Shown here: positions 39,439 through 49,079 of the stretch, in pieces
How the letters are laid out: every line of letters starts with the position of its first letter
Position numbering within the stretch: position 1 is the first letter of the stretch
Origin: Cenococcum geophilum 1.58
Lineage: Eukaryota > Ascomycota > Dothideomycetes > Gloniales > Gloniaceae
Reading direction: 5' to 3'
DNA length: 64,000 nt
Assembly: GCA_001692895.1 (NCBI GenBank)
Contig: KV748206.1
Location: forward strand, 1,250,662 to 1,314,661
The notes under the pieces: model-generated
What the model saw: only the letters and a program-made list of their open reading frames with translations
What the model was told of the DNA's origin: nothing
Databases searched by the model: none
Position numbers and translations under genes: made by a program

Positions 39439-39693
39439 ATGTCTTATTGTCGGCAACTCTCTATATTAGAGACGTTAATACTAGACCTACTTAAAGAACA
39501 TATCCGTAAATATCAGTACTGCACACCTACACTTAAAAAGAGGTGCTTTATTAGCCAGCAACTAATTTATAACGCTGTTAATATAGTATATAAGGGATTA
39601 GACGGTCAAATATACAGCAATATAAAAGAGGACAATATGCTAGTGCGGGTAGAGTTACCGCCAAAGTATTCTATCGTTCGTAGAGTACTTTAG
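39439..39693 (+). CDS. 84-codon open frame, hypothetical
   Basis: An uninterrupted ATG-to-TAG frame (SYCRQLSILETLILDLLKEH at the start, VRVELPPKYSIVRRVL at the end). Composition is that of a normal soluble protein, and it is preceded by TA-rich sequence. No motif is recognised. It may be an exon-sized survivor of a larger decayed gene, since the frame has protein-like content but no other support. Confidence 0.25.
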   Translation: MSYCRQLSILETLILDLLKEHIRKYQYCTPTLKKRCFISQQLIYNAVNIVYKGLDGQIYSNIKEDNMLVRVELPPKYSIVRRVL

Positions 39694-39828
39694 TTAAATA
39701 CTTTAGCTAGGAATTAGATAGCGTTAAAAGACACGACTTTACTAAAGGCCTACGACTAAACGGAGCCAAGTTATTAAGATACAGCATTGGTTGGTTAAAA
39801 AAAGGTATATTTTATTTCGCGGATACTA

Positions 39829-40080
39829 GGGTATAACTGCAAACGGTTGCTACTGTATTGCCTCTTCAATATTAGATATATTAGGCCCCTTAGCATCCTT
39901 AGTCTTCTTTACCTTCTCTATTAACTAAGCGTAATAGTAAACCTATAAACTTGCCTAGGTTCGATTTAGGAATTCCTTCGCAATATCCTTTTACTAGATG
40001 TTATTACTCCTTAACAGAATTAGCTTATTATTATCCTTTTTTATAAACACTTATCTTGTTTATTAGGGTAAACCTAATAA
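39829..40080 (-). pseudogene. Myb/SANT-like DNA-binding domain relic
   Basis: The minus strand reads KKDNNKLILLRSNNI, two stops, KDIAKEFLNRT, stop, ASL, stop, VYYYA, stop, LIEKVKKTKDAKGPNISNIE. This fits a Myb/SANT-like repeat: an acidic or basic lead, L-x-x-L-R, the W-K-D-I-A-x-x-F-P-x-R-T turn (the Trp is one of the stop codons), then the recognition helix. Every stop falls at a Gln/Trp site, as RIP produces. Such Myb/SANT factors are common accessory genes in Starship elements, but they also occur widely in fungi. Confidence 0.55.
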
Positions 40081-41030
40081 TTAGGAAGATGCGGGCAAAC
40101 AGAAACCCAATAATGCGCGTAAATAGGAAATCGGTTTTTAGGATAATACGGGTTAAGGGCTTCCGTACAATAAGGTTAGATAGTTTTCTATAGGCGAAAG
40201 GTACTAGTCGTACATTTAATTCCTAACGGTAATAGTTCCGGCCCAAGTTAAACATCTTTATATAATTATTGGCTCTACTAAAGAGCAAGAAGATGGAGCG
40301 TTAGGTAATAAATAAAGCTTAGCATTTATTAGGTATTATAAAGTTGTCTCCTTAGGATAGATTAAAGGGTTAAGCTTAGCGAACTTCTTTAACTACAGTT
40401 CTCGCTTCATTTTGGGAGGATTATTATTATTAGATCCGACTATAGTCCCTAGGCTACTACATTCTAGTAAATTAAGACTATTGGTCTTACTATTAAGATT
40501 AAAGGCGGAATAATTAAGACTTTCGCTCCGTATATTCATAAGGGCCTCTATAAAGTTATTAATATACAGTTTATAGGTTAGGGTAGGGGTTAGGGTCCTT
40601 AGGCCTAACCTATAGCATTAAATATATAATTAGGGCTTGTAGTCCTAAACTCTGGTATAGAATACATTCTAGTAAATAAAAGATATACACTGCGAGGGGG
40701 TAATACTTAAAAACTGCTAGCGAAAGTAGAAGCTTTATATCTCGCAGTCTAGGGTAATAGTTCGGAATTACCTTTTTAGGGCTCGCTAATGCGGATAGAC
40801 TTGCCAGATACTATATATAGCCTCTAGCCACTAACACTTATACTTTAAAGATAAGTATATTAGTGGCGACGTTTATTATCTAAGTAAAATATTATAGAGG
40901 GAAAGGCGCTATATACCGGGTTCAAATTTAATCCTATATACTATAGTCTATTACGCGGCTTAAGTGTCCCTTAGACCTAGCGCTCTAGCTCGCAGATCTA
41001 CTATTAAGTTAATATTTATACGGTATACGC
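40081..41030. other. decayed DNA, no gene recognised
   Basis: No supported frame. A GGTTAGGGTAGGGGTTAGGGTC segment at 40576-40600 is G-rich but is not a telomeric array. Confidence 0.45.
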
Positions 41031-41420
41031 TAGTGGCGGATAGGTAGCAACTAGAGTCTCGCAGATACTTCTAGCTCTATATATTAGGTCGCCTATATAC
41101 CTAAAAGTTAGCGATGTATAAATAAAGGATGCCGTATCCGTAGTGGCAAGCGGAGCTCTTTAGTGTAACCGCTATAGGATTAACTCGCCTGCCGCCCACT
41201 TTATCATCGTATAATTAGACTTAATAGTAGCGGGCGGGGCTCTTTAGAGATCGCTATATAACTAACGCGCCTACTGCCCACTCTATTATTATATAGTTAG
41301 GCCTAGTAGTGTTAAGCGGAGCTCTCTAGTATAATCACTATATTACTAACACGTCTACCACCTACTTAATTATTGTCGCCTAATTAAGCCTACTGCCTTG
41401 GGATTCTTTAAGGACTTACT
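41031..41420. repeat. ~83-bp imperfect tandem repeat (copy 2, inverted)
   Basis: Units begin GCGGAGCTCTTTA, GCGGGGCTCTTTA and GCGGAGCTCTCTA near 41149, 41234 and 41318. Each contains a CGCCTACYGCCCACT-like segment and TATATAGTTAGGCCTAGTA-like ends. The reverse complement resembles the units at 20641-21060. Confidence 0.65.
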
Positions 41421-43139
41421 CTACTATTAAAGAGACTCTATTATACTAGAACTTAGCTATCTTATAGCTTATTAGCTTATAGACTAGTTCGGATTCTAGC
41501 CTTAATATACTAGCCATTAACCCTACTTGCCTTAATATAACAAGATATAGGATCTACCGCAACCTAGGAGAAAATTCTTATCTCGGCGCCTTACAGCACC
41601 ATTATAGCGATTTAGCTAACGGCCTTAGGCATAGGATGGCTTTAAGGGGTTACTTAAACTTTACTATTTTATCTTATAGTCTATAGTGGAAACGGGTTGT
41701 CCATACTTACTCTCTAATACTCCCTATACTACACAGTAGTGCTACTATTAGGAGGTCCGGATTATATAATTGCCATGCCCATAGGGAGACTTTGCTTAGG
41801 CTTTATCCTTATAGCTTACAATACATTAGGTAGCTCCACTCGCCAACATAGGCGTATAACTTAAGACGCCAAAGCAATTAGAAGATAATGCTGTCCGATT
41901 TAGAAGTTAAATTACGCTGCTAACCTGGGTTTTTCGCTATATAACCATCTCGAGCAGGGAAAGCACTGGCGTAACGGTAGTGCGTAGAGCTAAACGCCAG
42001 AGTTGCTTACCGCAATAAGGATCCTATAAGTTAATCCTTACAGATTATTAAACGGCGGCTTAATTAGCTATAGTGGCCTAAAATATAATTGCCTAATCCT
42101 ATTAGTCGTAAAGGACTAACTTGCTAATATATACTAAGCTAAAAGGTATAAGGCAATTTATATTACTAGTTAGGGCTCTATCTTACCTAACGTAAAGGAT
42201 TTTAGTAAAGCCCTTTAAGCATTACACGTCGCTATAAGGAAGGAATATTTAAGCTTACTATAGTTAAAGGCATAGTAATATCTTTTATATTATTAGCAGC
42301 AGTATTTAAATTAAAACAAAGGGGTGTGGTTTACAGTTAAAGGATATTTAAAACTGTAGAAGGAATAGAAAAGGACTAGTAGTATAGGTAGCACAGACGG
42401 CATAAAGCTGCGGGAGAGGAATAGTAGTTAAAGCTGGAAATAAAACGGCGACAGAAACTGTGCTTTTATAAGCGACATTAACGCATAGGCCTTTAAAAGC
42501 GGCGGTGTTCGCCTACAAATCTATAGTTCTTATTTGCTTAGGGGCAAACACTTAAAAAAATATTACTTTTAACCCAGGGTTTTAATAACTAGTGGTCCCA
42601 ACATAACACAATTTCTGTTAAGAAGGGCTTAATAAATTGCTATATCCCCGATTTACATAGGGCCACGTTTTGTCTACTTATAGAAAAATAAAGCTTGTAA
42701 AAGGTACTAAGTATTCCTAAAGCAGGCCTATGACTATATAAGGAAACTAGATTCCAAAAGCTATTTCAAAACATTTTCTACCTAATGTTCTTAAATGTTA
42801 CGCCGCACTCGACCCGTTTAAATTTAAGCTGCGCAAGACTATATAGTAATCTCAATAACTAGCCGGGCTTTTACTATAGTTTTTGCTGGTATCTTTGCTA
42901 TATTTCTTTACAATCACCTAAAAGAAACCATCTATTAGCCACATTTATTGGGCATCTTTTTTAGGTCTTATAGTATTTTATACACTAAGCTTTCACCATA
43001 TATTGGAGATTAGTGCACTTATAGTAAACTTAGGTATAATCGCATATCTAGTGGCGTATAAATAAGTAGGAATAATATATTAACCATAGAATAGTTCGCT
43101 TGCCCTATACTATTTTATATATATTTTAACCAAGGCTGC
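41421..43139. other. decayed DNA with a weak forward coding trace
   Basis: A forward frame near 42190-42290 reads KDFSKAL, ALHVAIRKEYLSLL and LKA. Near 42380-42560 short basic runs occur (RRQKLC-like). Nothing identifies a family. No transposon ends or arrays were seen. Confidence 0.4.
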
Positions 43140-44886
43140 TACCTAGCCTTTGCCACCTAAATCTCCGCAAAACTTCACTCGTATATAGAAGAGCACAAGA
43201 TAATAAAATATTATTCTATCTACTCTACTAGCACCTTTAGATCCTTCCTTACTTCCTAAAGCACCTCCTTTATTTAAAAAGGAAGTTTTTTATCCTTTCC
43301 CTTTCGCCTCCTACTGCCTAGAAATACTGCCTTCCGCAATTTATTAACCTAAGGGATTAGTGGCTAATAGTACGGTAAAAAGTTATCATCTGTACTCTTA
43401 AGAAAATCCCCTTTATTATCCACTTCTTCTTTCTTTATCTTAGCTAGCTCTTCCGTATCCACAGAATTCCACTTATTAAACTTATTAATAACGTTGCCTT
43501 TCTTATTAGGTCCATTATAGTGAATATATATCTAAAATAGCACCTAAAAAAACGACTTAGGATTATGCTAAGCTAAGTATATCTCGCCTAGGAGTACTCT
43601 AATCGCCATAAACACTCTTATACTAGTCTTACCCCGCGCTTCTAAAGGCCCTTTTTACTACTCCTTAATCGCAAGATTAAAGTCAATTAAAAATGCCGGC
43701 TAAGAAAAATTATCGTCTTCCTTATTTATTATAAGGTTGCCTATTAAAATGTTACATTAAATAATACCGGCCCGCGTATATAAAGACTTATATCCTTTAA
43801 TACCACCCTCTAGTGTAGTAAGCATTACAGCCCAAGAGCTTGCCTTATAAAGAGGCTTTCTATAGTCCCTAGTAATAACGCGTTAATATACTTAATTTAG
43901 GGTTATAGAGTACCTTCCGCCTTTAGGCGGAGAGCCTAAATACGTACGCTTATTAGGCGGTAACGGGGCGTTAGTATAGCTAGACGACCTCTTTCTGCTA
44001 GAACTTTGGCCTTTCTTAATTTTTACTCCAGCCGGTTTTAGAGGTATTATTAAGTTTTCCAGCTTATAGTTTATTGCTCTTATAATATCCAGCCCCTTAC
44101 GGACGTTATTATAAATATTATCTTCTTTACCGCCTATATAAACTGTCTTGTGGTAATAGTACCTAGCTATATTAACTACTTCTTTCTCCGTTACCTTACG
44201 TAGCAGTTTACCTTCTTCCTCGCGCTACAGGTACTGCTACGAGTCTTTAATAATAAGGGGTATCTTAGAGGTATCCCCCTTACGGTATACTTTCTAGTAA
44301 GTAGTTGCTTAACCGGCGATATAGCGTACCCGCTTTATAGATTTATTAAGGATAAGACGCTTAGTCTAATTATTACGCACGACCTTAATATATCGTTTGC
44401 CGTCTAATATTAGAATAGTAGGGTTAAACCCAAGCTGTTCCTTATTTATTTAGAGAAATCCTAATATCGCCGAGGTAAATTATAGTCCGTCTTTATTAAT
44501 ATTGAATAGTGATAATATAATGCCTCCTACCTAGTTATACTCCTATAGCCGCATAATAGATCTATAAAGGGTAAAGCCTAAAATAAAGTAACGAGTGCCT
44601 TAAGCGGCGAAGACTTCTCTTATATATTTCCCTAAATTAAACTATGCCTATAAGGGTATATCGGAGTTTAGATTACTTTTTAGCTCTCTTAGTATAAGTA
44701 TATACGACTAATAGCATTAAGAGCTTTTGCTAGCTATTAGATTATCTATAAAACCAATATCTAGTTTTTGCTTTGCTGTAGACCCTTATAAGGGCTGCTT
44801 AGTATATACGATAAGCGTTTATTATATCTTTAGGGCGGACTCGTGCTCCTCTATAAAGCCTAAAATTAATTTAATTAGGCTATATC
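43140..44886 (-). pseudogene. FunK1 fungal-type protein kinase, C-terminal fragment
   Basis: The minus strand reads LILGFIEEHESALKI and STAKQKLDIGFIDNLIASKS (44880-44720), then YIREVFAA, ILGFTLYRSIMRL, LSLFNINKDGL and EQLGFNPTIL (44650-44430). After a decayed centre, KGLDIIRAINYKLENLIIPL (44110) and YKSLYTRAGIIQCNILIGNL precede PAFLIDFNLAIKE (43700). The tail has IHYNGPNKKGNVINKFNKW, NSVDTEELAKIKKEEVDNKG and VNKLRKAVFLGSRRRKGKDK to about 43300. This is the FunK1/Pkinase_fungal family (PF17667): GIIQCNIL is the degraded catalytic loop (H-R-D-I-S-x-x-N-I-L) and LIDFNLA is the DFG-like site with D-to-N change. It is split from its N-terminus by element A. Confidence 0.85.
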
Positions 44887-44984
44887 AGGAAAATTTTTTT
44901 CGGGCTCGTTGTTGCAGTTTGCGGCAATTTACGGCAAACTGTACGGTCGCGGCAGTCGTATATAGTCTTATGCGGTTTACGCAT

Positions 44985-45090
44985 TTTGCGGCAAACTACA
45001 TAGAGCCTGCGTATTTTATAGCAACTTACAGCAAACTGCATAGAGCCTACGCATTTTATAGCAACTTGCAGCAAACGCGCAGAGCCTATA
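44985..45090. repeat. 40-bp tandem repeat in element A
   Basis: Units GCAAACTACATAGAGCCTGC... and GCAAACTGCATAGAGCCTAC... each end in TTTTATAGCAACTT; a third partial unit follows. A TTTTGCATATTTTATA-type microsatellite continues to 45180. The long open frames read here on both strands are products of the repeats. Confidence 0.7.
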
Positions 45091-45317
45091 TATTTTACAC
45101 GTTTTGTATATTTTATATATTTTATATATTTTGCACATTTTGCATATTTTATACATTTTATATTTTGCATATTTTATATTCCTATATAACTATATAAAAT
45201 GTAGAGCTATTTATTAAGCAATTAAGATAAGGGGAATACCCTTTACAAAGGCTCTAAATCATTAATTGGCGGTATTCCTAACGATCTACTGGCTATGTAC
45301 CGATTTCCTAACTAGGC

Positions 45318-45590
45318 CTAGTGCCTGCCTGCCTGCCTACCTGCCTGCCTGCCTACCTACCTGTCTGTCTGTCTATCTGTCTATACCTGCCTATGCCTAC
45401 CTGCCTATGCCTACTGTCTATACCTACTATCTGTGCCTACCTGTCTATGCCTACTGTCTATGCCTACCTGTCTATACTTACCTATCTATACTACCTGTCT
45501 ATGCCTACCTGTCTATACCTACCGTCTGTGCCTACCGTCTGTGCCTCCTATCTATGCTACTGTCTATACCTACCTGTCTGTAATTTAGGG
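45318..45590. repeat. CCTG/CCTA/TCTA microsatellite array in element A
   Basis: It starts as pure CCTGCCTGCCTACCTG and degenerates rightwards into TGTCTATACCTACC and TGTCTATGCCTACC units. The period is 4 then about 14-16. The complementary array (CAGGTAGGCAGATG) in element B is at 61780-62035. Open frames here (Pro-Ala-Cys-Leu and Tyr-Leu repeats) are not genes. Confidence 0.9.
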
Positions 45591-45892
45591 GAAAGGTCGG
45601 CCCGATCGAAGGCTCCGCCTGATTTGATTAATTAATTAATCATATTAATTCAAATCGTTCTCTACGGCCGTTCGCTGGCTGTATATTCGAACGGTGGTCG
45701 TCTAGCTCTAGCGACGGTCGACGGTCGTCTGGTTCTGGCGACGGTCCTCAGCTAGCTGCCGTTCTGGTGCCTCCCTAGGTAGGGAGGATATAAGGAAGGA
45801 AGGGTAAAAAATAAGGTGGCTACCTAGGTATATAGATAAGGGGTACACTTGGCAGAGGCACATATAGAGGCTATCGGGAATATAGCGGGGAC

Positions 45893-47350
45893 CCGATGCA
45901 GAGCTTCGTGTAGAGCCTCCGTATGTCGCGCAAAGCCTCATACAGAGCCTCTATACGTAGAGCTTCGTGTAGAGCTTCGTGCAGAGCTTCGTATAGAGCC
46001 TCCGTATGTAGAGCTTCACGCAAAGCCTCGTGCAGAGCCTCTATACGTAGAGCTTCGTGTAGAGCCTTATGTAGAGCTTCGTGCAGAGCTTCGTGTAGAG
46101 CCTCATGCAGAGCCTTATGCAAAGCTTCGTGTAGAGCTTCGTGTAGAGCCTCGCGCAAAGCTTCGTGCAGAGCTTTGTGTAGAGCTTCGTGTAGAGCTTC
46201 GTGCAGAGCTTCGTGTAGAGCTTCGTGCAGAGCCTCGTGTAGAGCTTCGTGCAGAGCCTCCGTACAGAGCCTCTATACGCAGAGCTTCGTATAGAGCCTC
46301 GTGTAGAGCCTCGTGCAAAGCTTTGGTGCCAGAGCTTCGTGTAGAGCTTTCGTGCAGAAGCTTCGTGTAGAGCTTCGTGTAAAGCTTCGTGTAGAGCTTC
46401 GTACAGAGCCTCGTGTAGAGCTTCGTGCAGAAGCCTCGTACAGAGCCTCTATACGCAGAGCTTCGTATAGAGCTCCGTACAGAGCTTCGTGCAGGAGCTT
46501 CGTGTAGAGCCTCATGCAGAGCTTGTGCAAAGCTTCATATAGAGCTTCGTGTAGAGCCTCGCGCAAAGCTTCGTGCAGAGCTTTGTGTAGAGCTTCGTAT
46601 AGAGCTTCGTGTAGAGCTTTAATGCAAAGCTTCGTACAGAGCTTCGTGTAGAGCTTCGTGCCAGAGCCTCGTGTAGAGCTTCGTGTAAAGCTTTATGCAG
46701 AGCTTCGTATAGAGCTTCGTATAGAGCTTCGTATAGAGCTTCGTGTAGAGCTTCGTGTAGAGCTTCGTATAAAGCTTCGTGTAGAGCTTCGTATAGAGCT
46801 TCGTGTAGAGCTTCGTGTAGAGCTTCGTGTAGAGCCTCGTGTAGAGCTTCGTGCAAAGCTTCGTGTAGAGCTTCGTGCAAAGCTTCGTGTAGAGCTTCGT
46901 GCAGAGCCTCGTGTAGAGCTTCGTGCAGAGCCTCGTACAGAGCCTCTATACGCAGAGCTTCGTATAGAGCTTCGTGCAGAGCTTCGTGCAGAGCTTCGTG
47001 TAGAGCTTCGTGCAAAGCTTCGTGTAGAGCTTCGTGCAGAGCCTCGTGTAGAGCTTCGTGCAAAGCTTCGTGTAGAGCTTCGTGCAGAGCCTCGTGTAGA
47101 GCTTCGTACAGAGCCTTATACAGAGCCTCTATACGCAGAGCTTCGTATAGAGCTTCGTGCAGAGCTTCGTGCAGAGCTTCGTGTAGAGCTTTGTGCAGAG
47201 CCTCGTGCAGAGCTTCGTACAGAGCTTCGTGCAGAGCTTCGTGTAGAGCTTTATGCAGAGCCTCGTACAGAGCTTCGTGCAGAGCTTCGTATAAAGCTTT
47301 ATGCAGAGCTTCGTGCAGAGCTTTGTGTAGAGCTTCGTGTAGAGCTTTAT
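45893..47350. repeat. 12-bp minisatellite, about 120 units
   Basis: The unit is AGAGCTTCGTGC. Variants are CAG/TAG, TTC/CTC and GTG/GTA, nearly all C-T or G-A. A higher-order unit is marked by GAGCCTCTATACGCAGAGC, recurring near 45945, 46035, 46268, 46446, 46940 and 47124. Because 12 is a multiple of 3, long open frames appear in all phases, encoding R-V-E-L, R-A-S-C and E-A-L-H repeats. None is a supported gene. Confidence 0.95.
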
Positions 47351-47546
47351 AGTATTTTTGTTGCGTTTTTATTGCAGCCGAAAATTAGGGTCTACTTAAG
47401 TCGCAATTTACGGCGATTTANATNGGTAGCCTATGTATTTGTAGCAAATCGCCGCAAGTTACCGCAAATCGCTAAAATCGCGACTTACGCAGGTTTTGCA
47501 GACCCCGATTTTCGCTTGCGACAACGTGCCCAAAAAAAAATTTCCT

Positions 47547-48286
47547 AATGTACTAAACCACTCTAGGACATTATCTTACTCTACGCTTTTAGGCCAGTTA
47601 CACTAGCCGCCCTTAGCGTATAGTAGATTATTCCCTTCCTTACATTTCTTAAAAACGGCAGCGCTTACCTCTTTAAGACCTTCTACTTCCTTAAAGAATG
47701 CTTTATAAAAGCTAGGAATCCCTATATAAAAAGGGCCTAGCTCCTCCTTTAGAATATAATCTACGTATTCCCTACATTTAGACGAGTTAGTAAAGCTGCT
47801 TATATTGCGCAAATATAGGGTTTATTAAATATGGAGTGGTAGCGGTTAGGGGGGAGGCGTAAACTCTATTACAGTAGTAATAGTATTACTCCAAACGTCC
47901 TTATCTAATTCGCGATTAATAACTATTTTTAGGAGAGGGGTAAACCATTTAATATTAAAGTCGTTAGAATTAACTAAAGGGAGGAGTTAGAGAAGGTTAC
48001 TATAAAGAGTGCCGCGGCTAGCGCTAAACGGGAGTAGTTAAGTAGCGAAAAGGTTCTGTAATGCTAGGATAAGGTTAACTATAAGATTTTTAAGCCCTAT
48101 ATATGTTAGAGAGAACCTATAACGGATAAATTAATAATTACCTTTATTGCCTATTTGGCGTAATAAGTCTAAAGAGCTAGGGATACCTAAATCCTAATAA
48201 GTTAAGTTAAATAAATTAAGAAAGCTATTTAGTCCTTCCCTAATAGGGTTTATTTTAATTATCTCTAATTTAGAGAGATTCGCCAT
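47547..48286 (-). pseudogene. FunK1 fungal-type protein kinase, N-terminal fragment
   Basis: ATG at 48286 (ANLSKLEIIKINPIREGLNS) opens a frame with few stops. It runs through LFATxLLPFSASRGTLYSNL, FTPLLKIVINRELDKDVWSN and TVIEFTPPPNRYHS to SKCREYVDYILKEELGPFYI (47780), GIPSFYKAFFKEVEGLKEVS and FKKCKEGNNLLYAKGG, then DNVLEWFST next to element A. The I-L-K-E-E-L-G-x-x-Y-(I/V)-x-(I/V)-P block and the K-C-K-E-G-D/N-N-x-L-Y block are typical of FunK1 N-terminal regions. Together with 43140-44886 it makes about 830 codons, full size for the family. A start at 47812 is internal to this frame. Confidence 0.8.
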
Positions 48287-48759
48287 TACAAGTAAACGCG
48301 CTAAAAGCTATATTAGGAGGATGGGTAGGTAGGTAGAAAGGGGAGGTCAAAGAGGCTAGTATATAAGGACGGTATAATAGCAAATAAATATAGGGAGGTT
48401 AAGAATACGTCAGGCGCGTCTTGCAATAAGGAAATAACTAGGAAGAAAAGTATAAGGAAGAAAGTAAGATGTAAGCGAACGCGAGGATTAAAGATTAGGT
48501 GTAGAAAAGTTAAGCCAACCTAATATAGCTTAGATTAAGGCTTTATAGAGCTTAGTTAAAATACTAAGCCATAATATAAGGAGGCAGCGTTTTCTAGTCT
48601 ATAATTATTAGTTTTAGTTTATTTCGTAACGCGTAAGGCTTATATAGCAAGACTAAAGAGGAGCTCTTATCTCTTATCCTACCTATTACCCCTCCTAAAC
48701 AAATTATAAAATTCTAGTCATTATGTCTATTCTATTAAATACTGTAATAGGATTAGATA
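48287..48759. other. intergenic spacer, FunK1 upstream side
   Basis: No coding frame. It presumably held the FunK1 promoter. The gypsy-1 element is inserted at its far end. Confidence 0.4.
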
Positions 48760-48764
48760 ATAAC

Positions 48765-49060
48765 TGTTACGGAACCCCACCGCAGGGGCCTCCATAGGAG
48801 AGCCCCGTGCTCTCGCGTACACCTCGCGTACAGCTTATGTCAGCTACGCGTAGGTATATCACCTCCTTACGCCCTCGACCCTTACGATCGATCGCGCAAC
48901 GTCTTGTAGACTCCTCGAATACATACGCTCTGTAGCCACTGCCCTCGTTCCGTGACAGTATATCACCTCCTTACGCCCTCGACCCTTACGATCGATCGCG
49001 CAACGTCTTGTAGACTCCTCGAATACATACGTCTTATAGCCACTGCCCCATCCCATAACA
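48765..49060 (+). repeat. Gypsy-1 5' LTR with 102-bp partial duplication
   Basis: The first 193 bp (48765-48957) match the whole 3' LTR and end in CCGTGACA. After one G, 48959-49060 repeats the last ~102 bp (starting TATATCACCTCCTTACG). The two copies differ slightly (CTCGTTCCGTGACA against CCCATCCCATAACA). Confidence 0.9.
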
Positions 49061-49079
49061 TTATATTACGCCTTTTTAC

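Larger units (their letters stand above)
44887..47546. mobile_element. Element A: satellite-rich non-autonomous transposon inserted in FunK1
   Basis: It is 2,660 bp. The terminal inverted repeats are AGGAAAATTTTTTTCGGGCT then CGTTGTTGCA at the left, and at the right (reverse complement) AGGAAATTTTTTTTTGGGCA then CGTTGTCGCA. It splits the FunK1 frame, which reads on from one side to the other. Order inside: G/C-containing 40-bp repeat, AT microsatellite, CCTG/CCTA array, a TTAATTAATTAATCA palindromic segment, a CTGGCGACGGTCGTCTGG block, a unique junction (45760-45900), a 1.46-kb 12-bp minisatellite, and a 190-bp right end. There is no transposase. The target duplication is unclear (TA at left, TG at right would fit a RIP-altered TA). 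Two N bases (47421, 47424) lie in the right end. Confidence 0.8.

Noticed and set aside
40576-40600. G-rich GGTTAGGGTAGGGGTTAGGG segment considered as telomeric repeat
   Set aside because: Only three imperfect units, not a TTAGGG array, and surrounded by ordinary decayed DNA.
45266-45635. Open frames rich in Pro-Ala-Cys-Leu and Tyr-Leu
   Set aside because: Translation of the CCTG/CCTA microsatellite in two phases, not a gene.
45849-47548. Long overlapping open frames on both strands (up to 296 codons) encoding R-V-E-L, R-A-S-C and E-A-L-H repeats
   Set aside because: They come from the 12-bp period, a multiple of 3, which keeps every phase free of stops. No start context, domain or non-repeat part supports a protein.
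48859-49056. 65-codon open frame on the minus strand
   Set aside because: It lies wholly inside the duplicated LTR of Gypsy-1 and reads the tandem copies.
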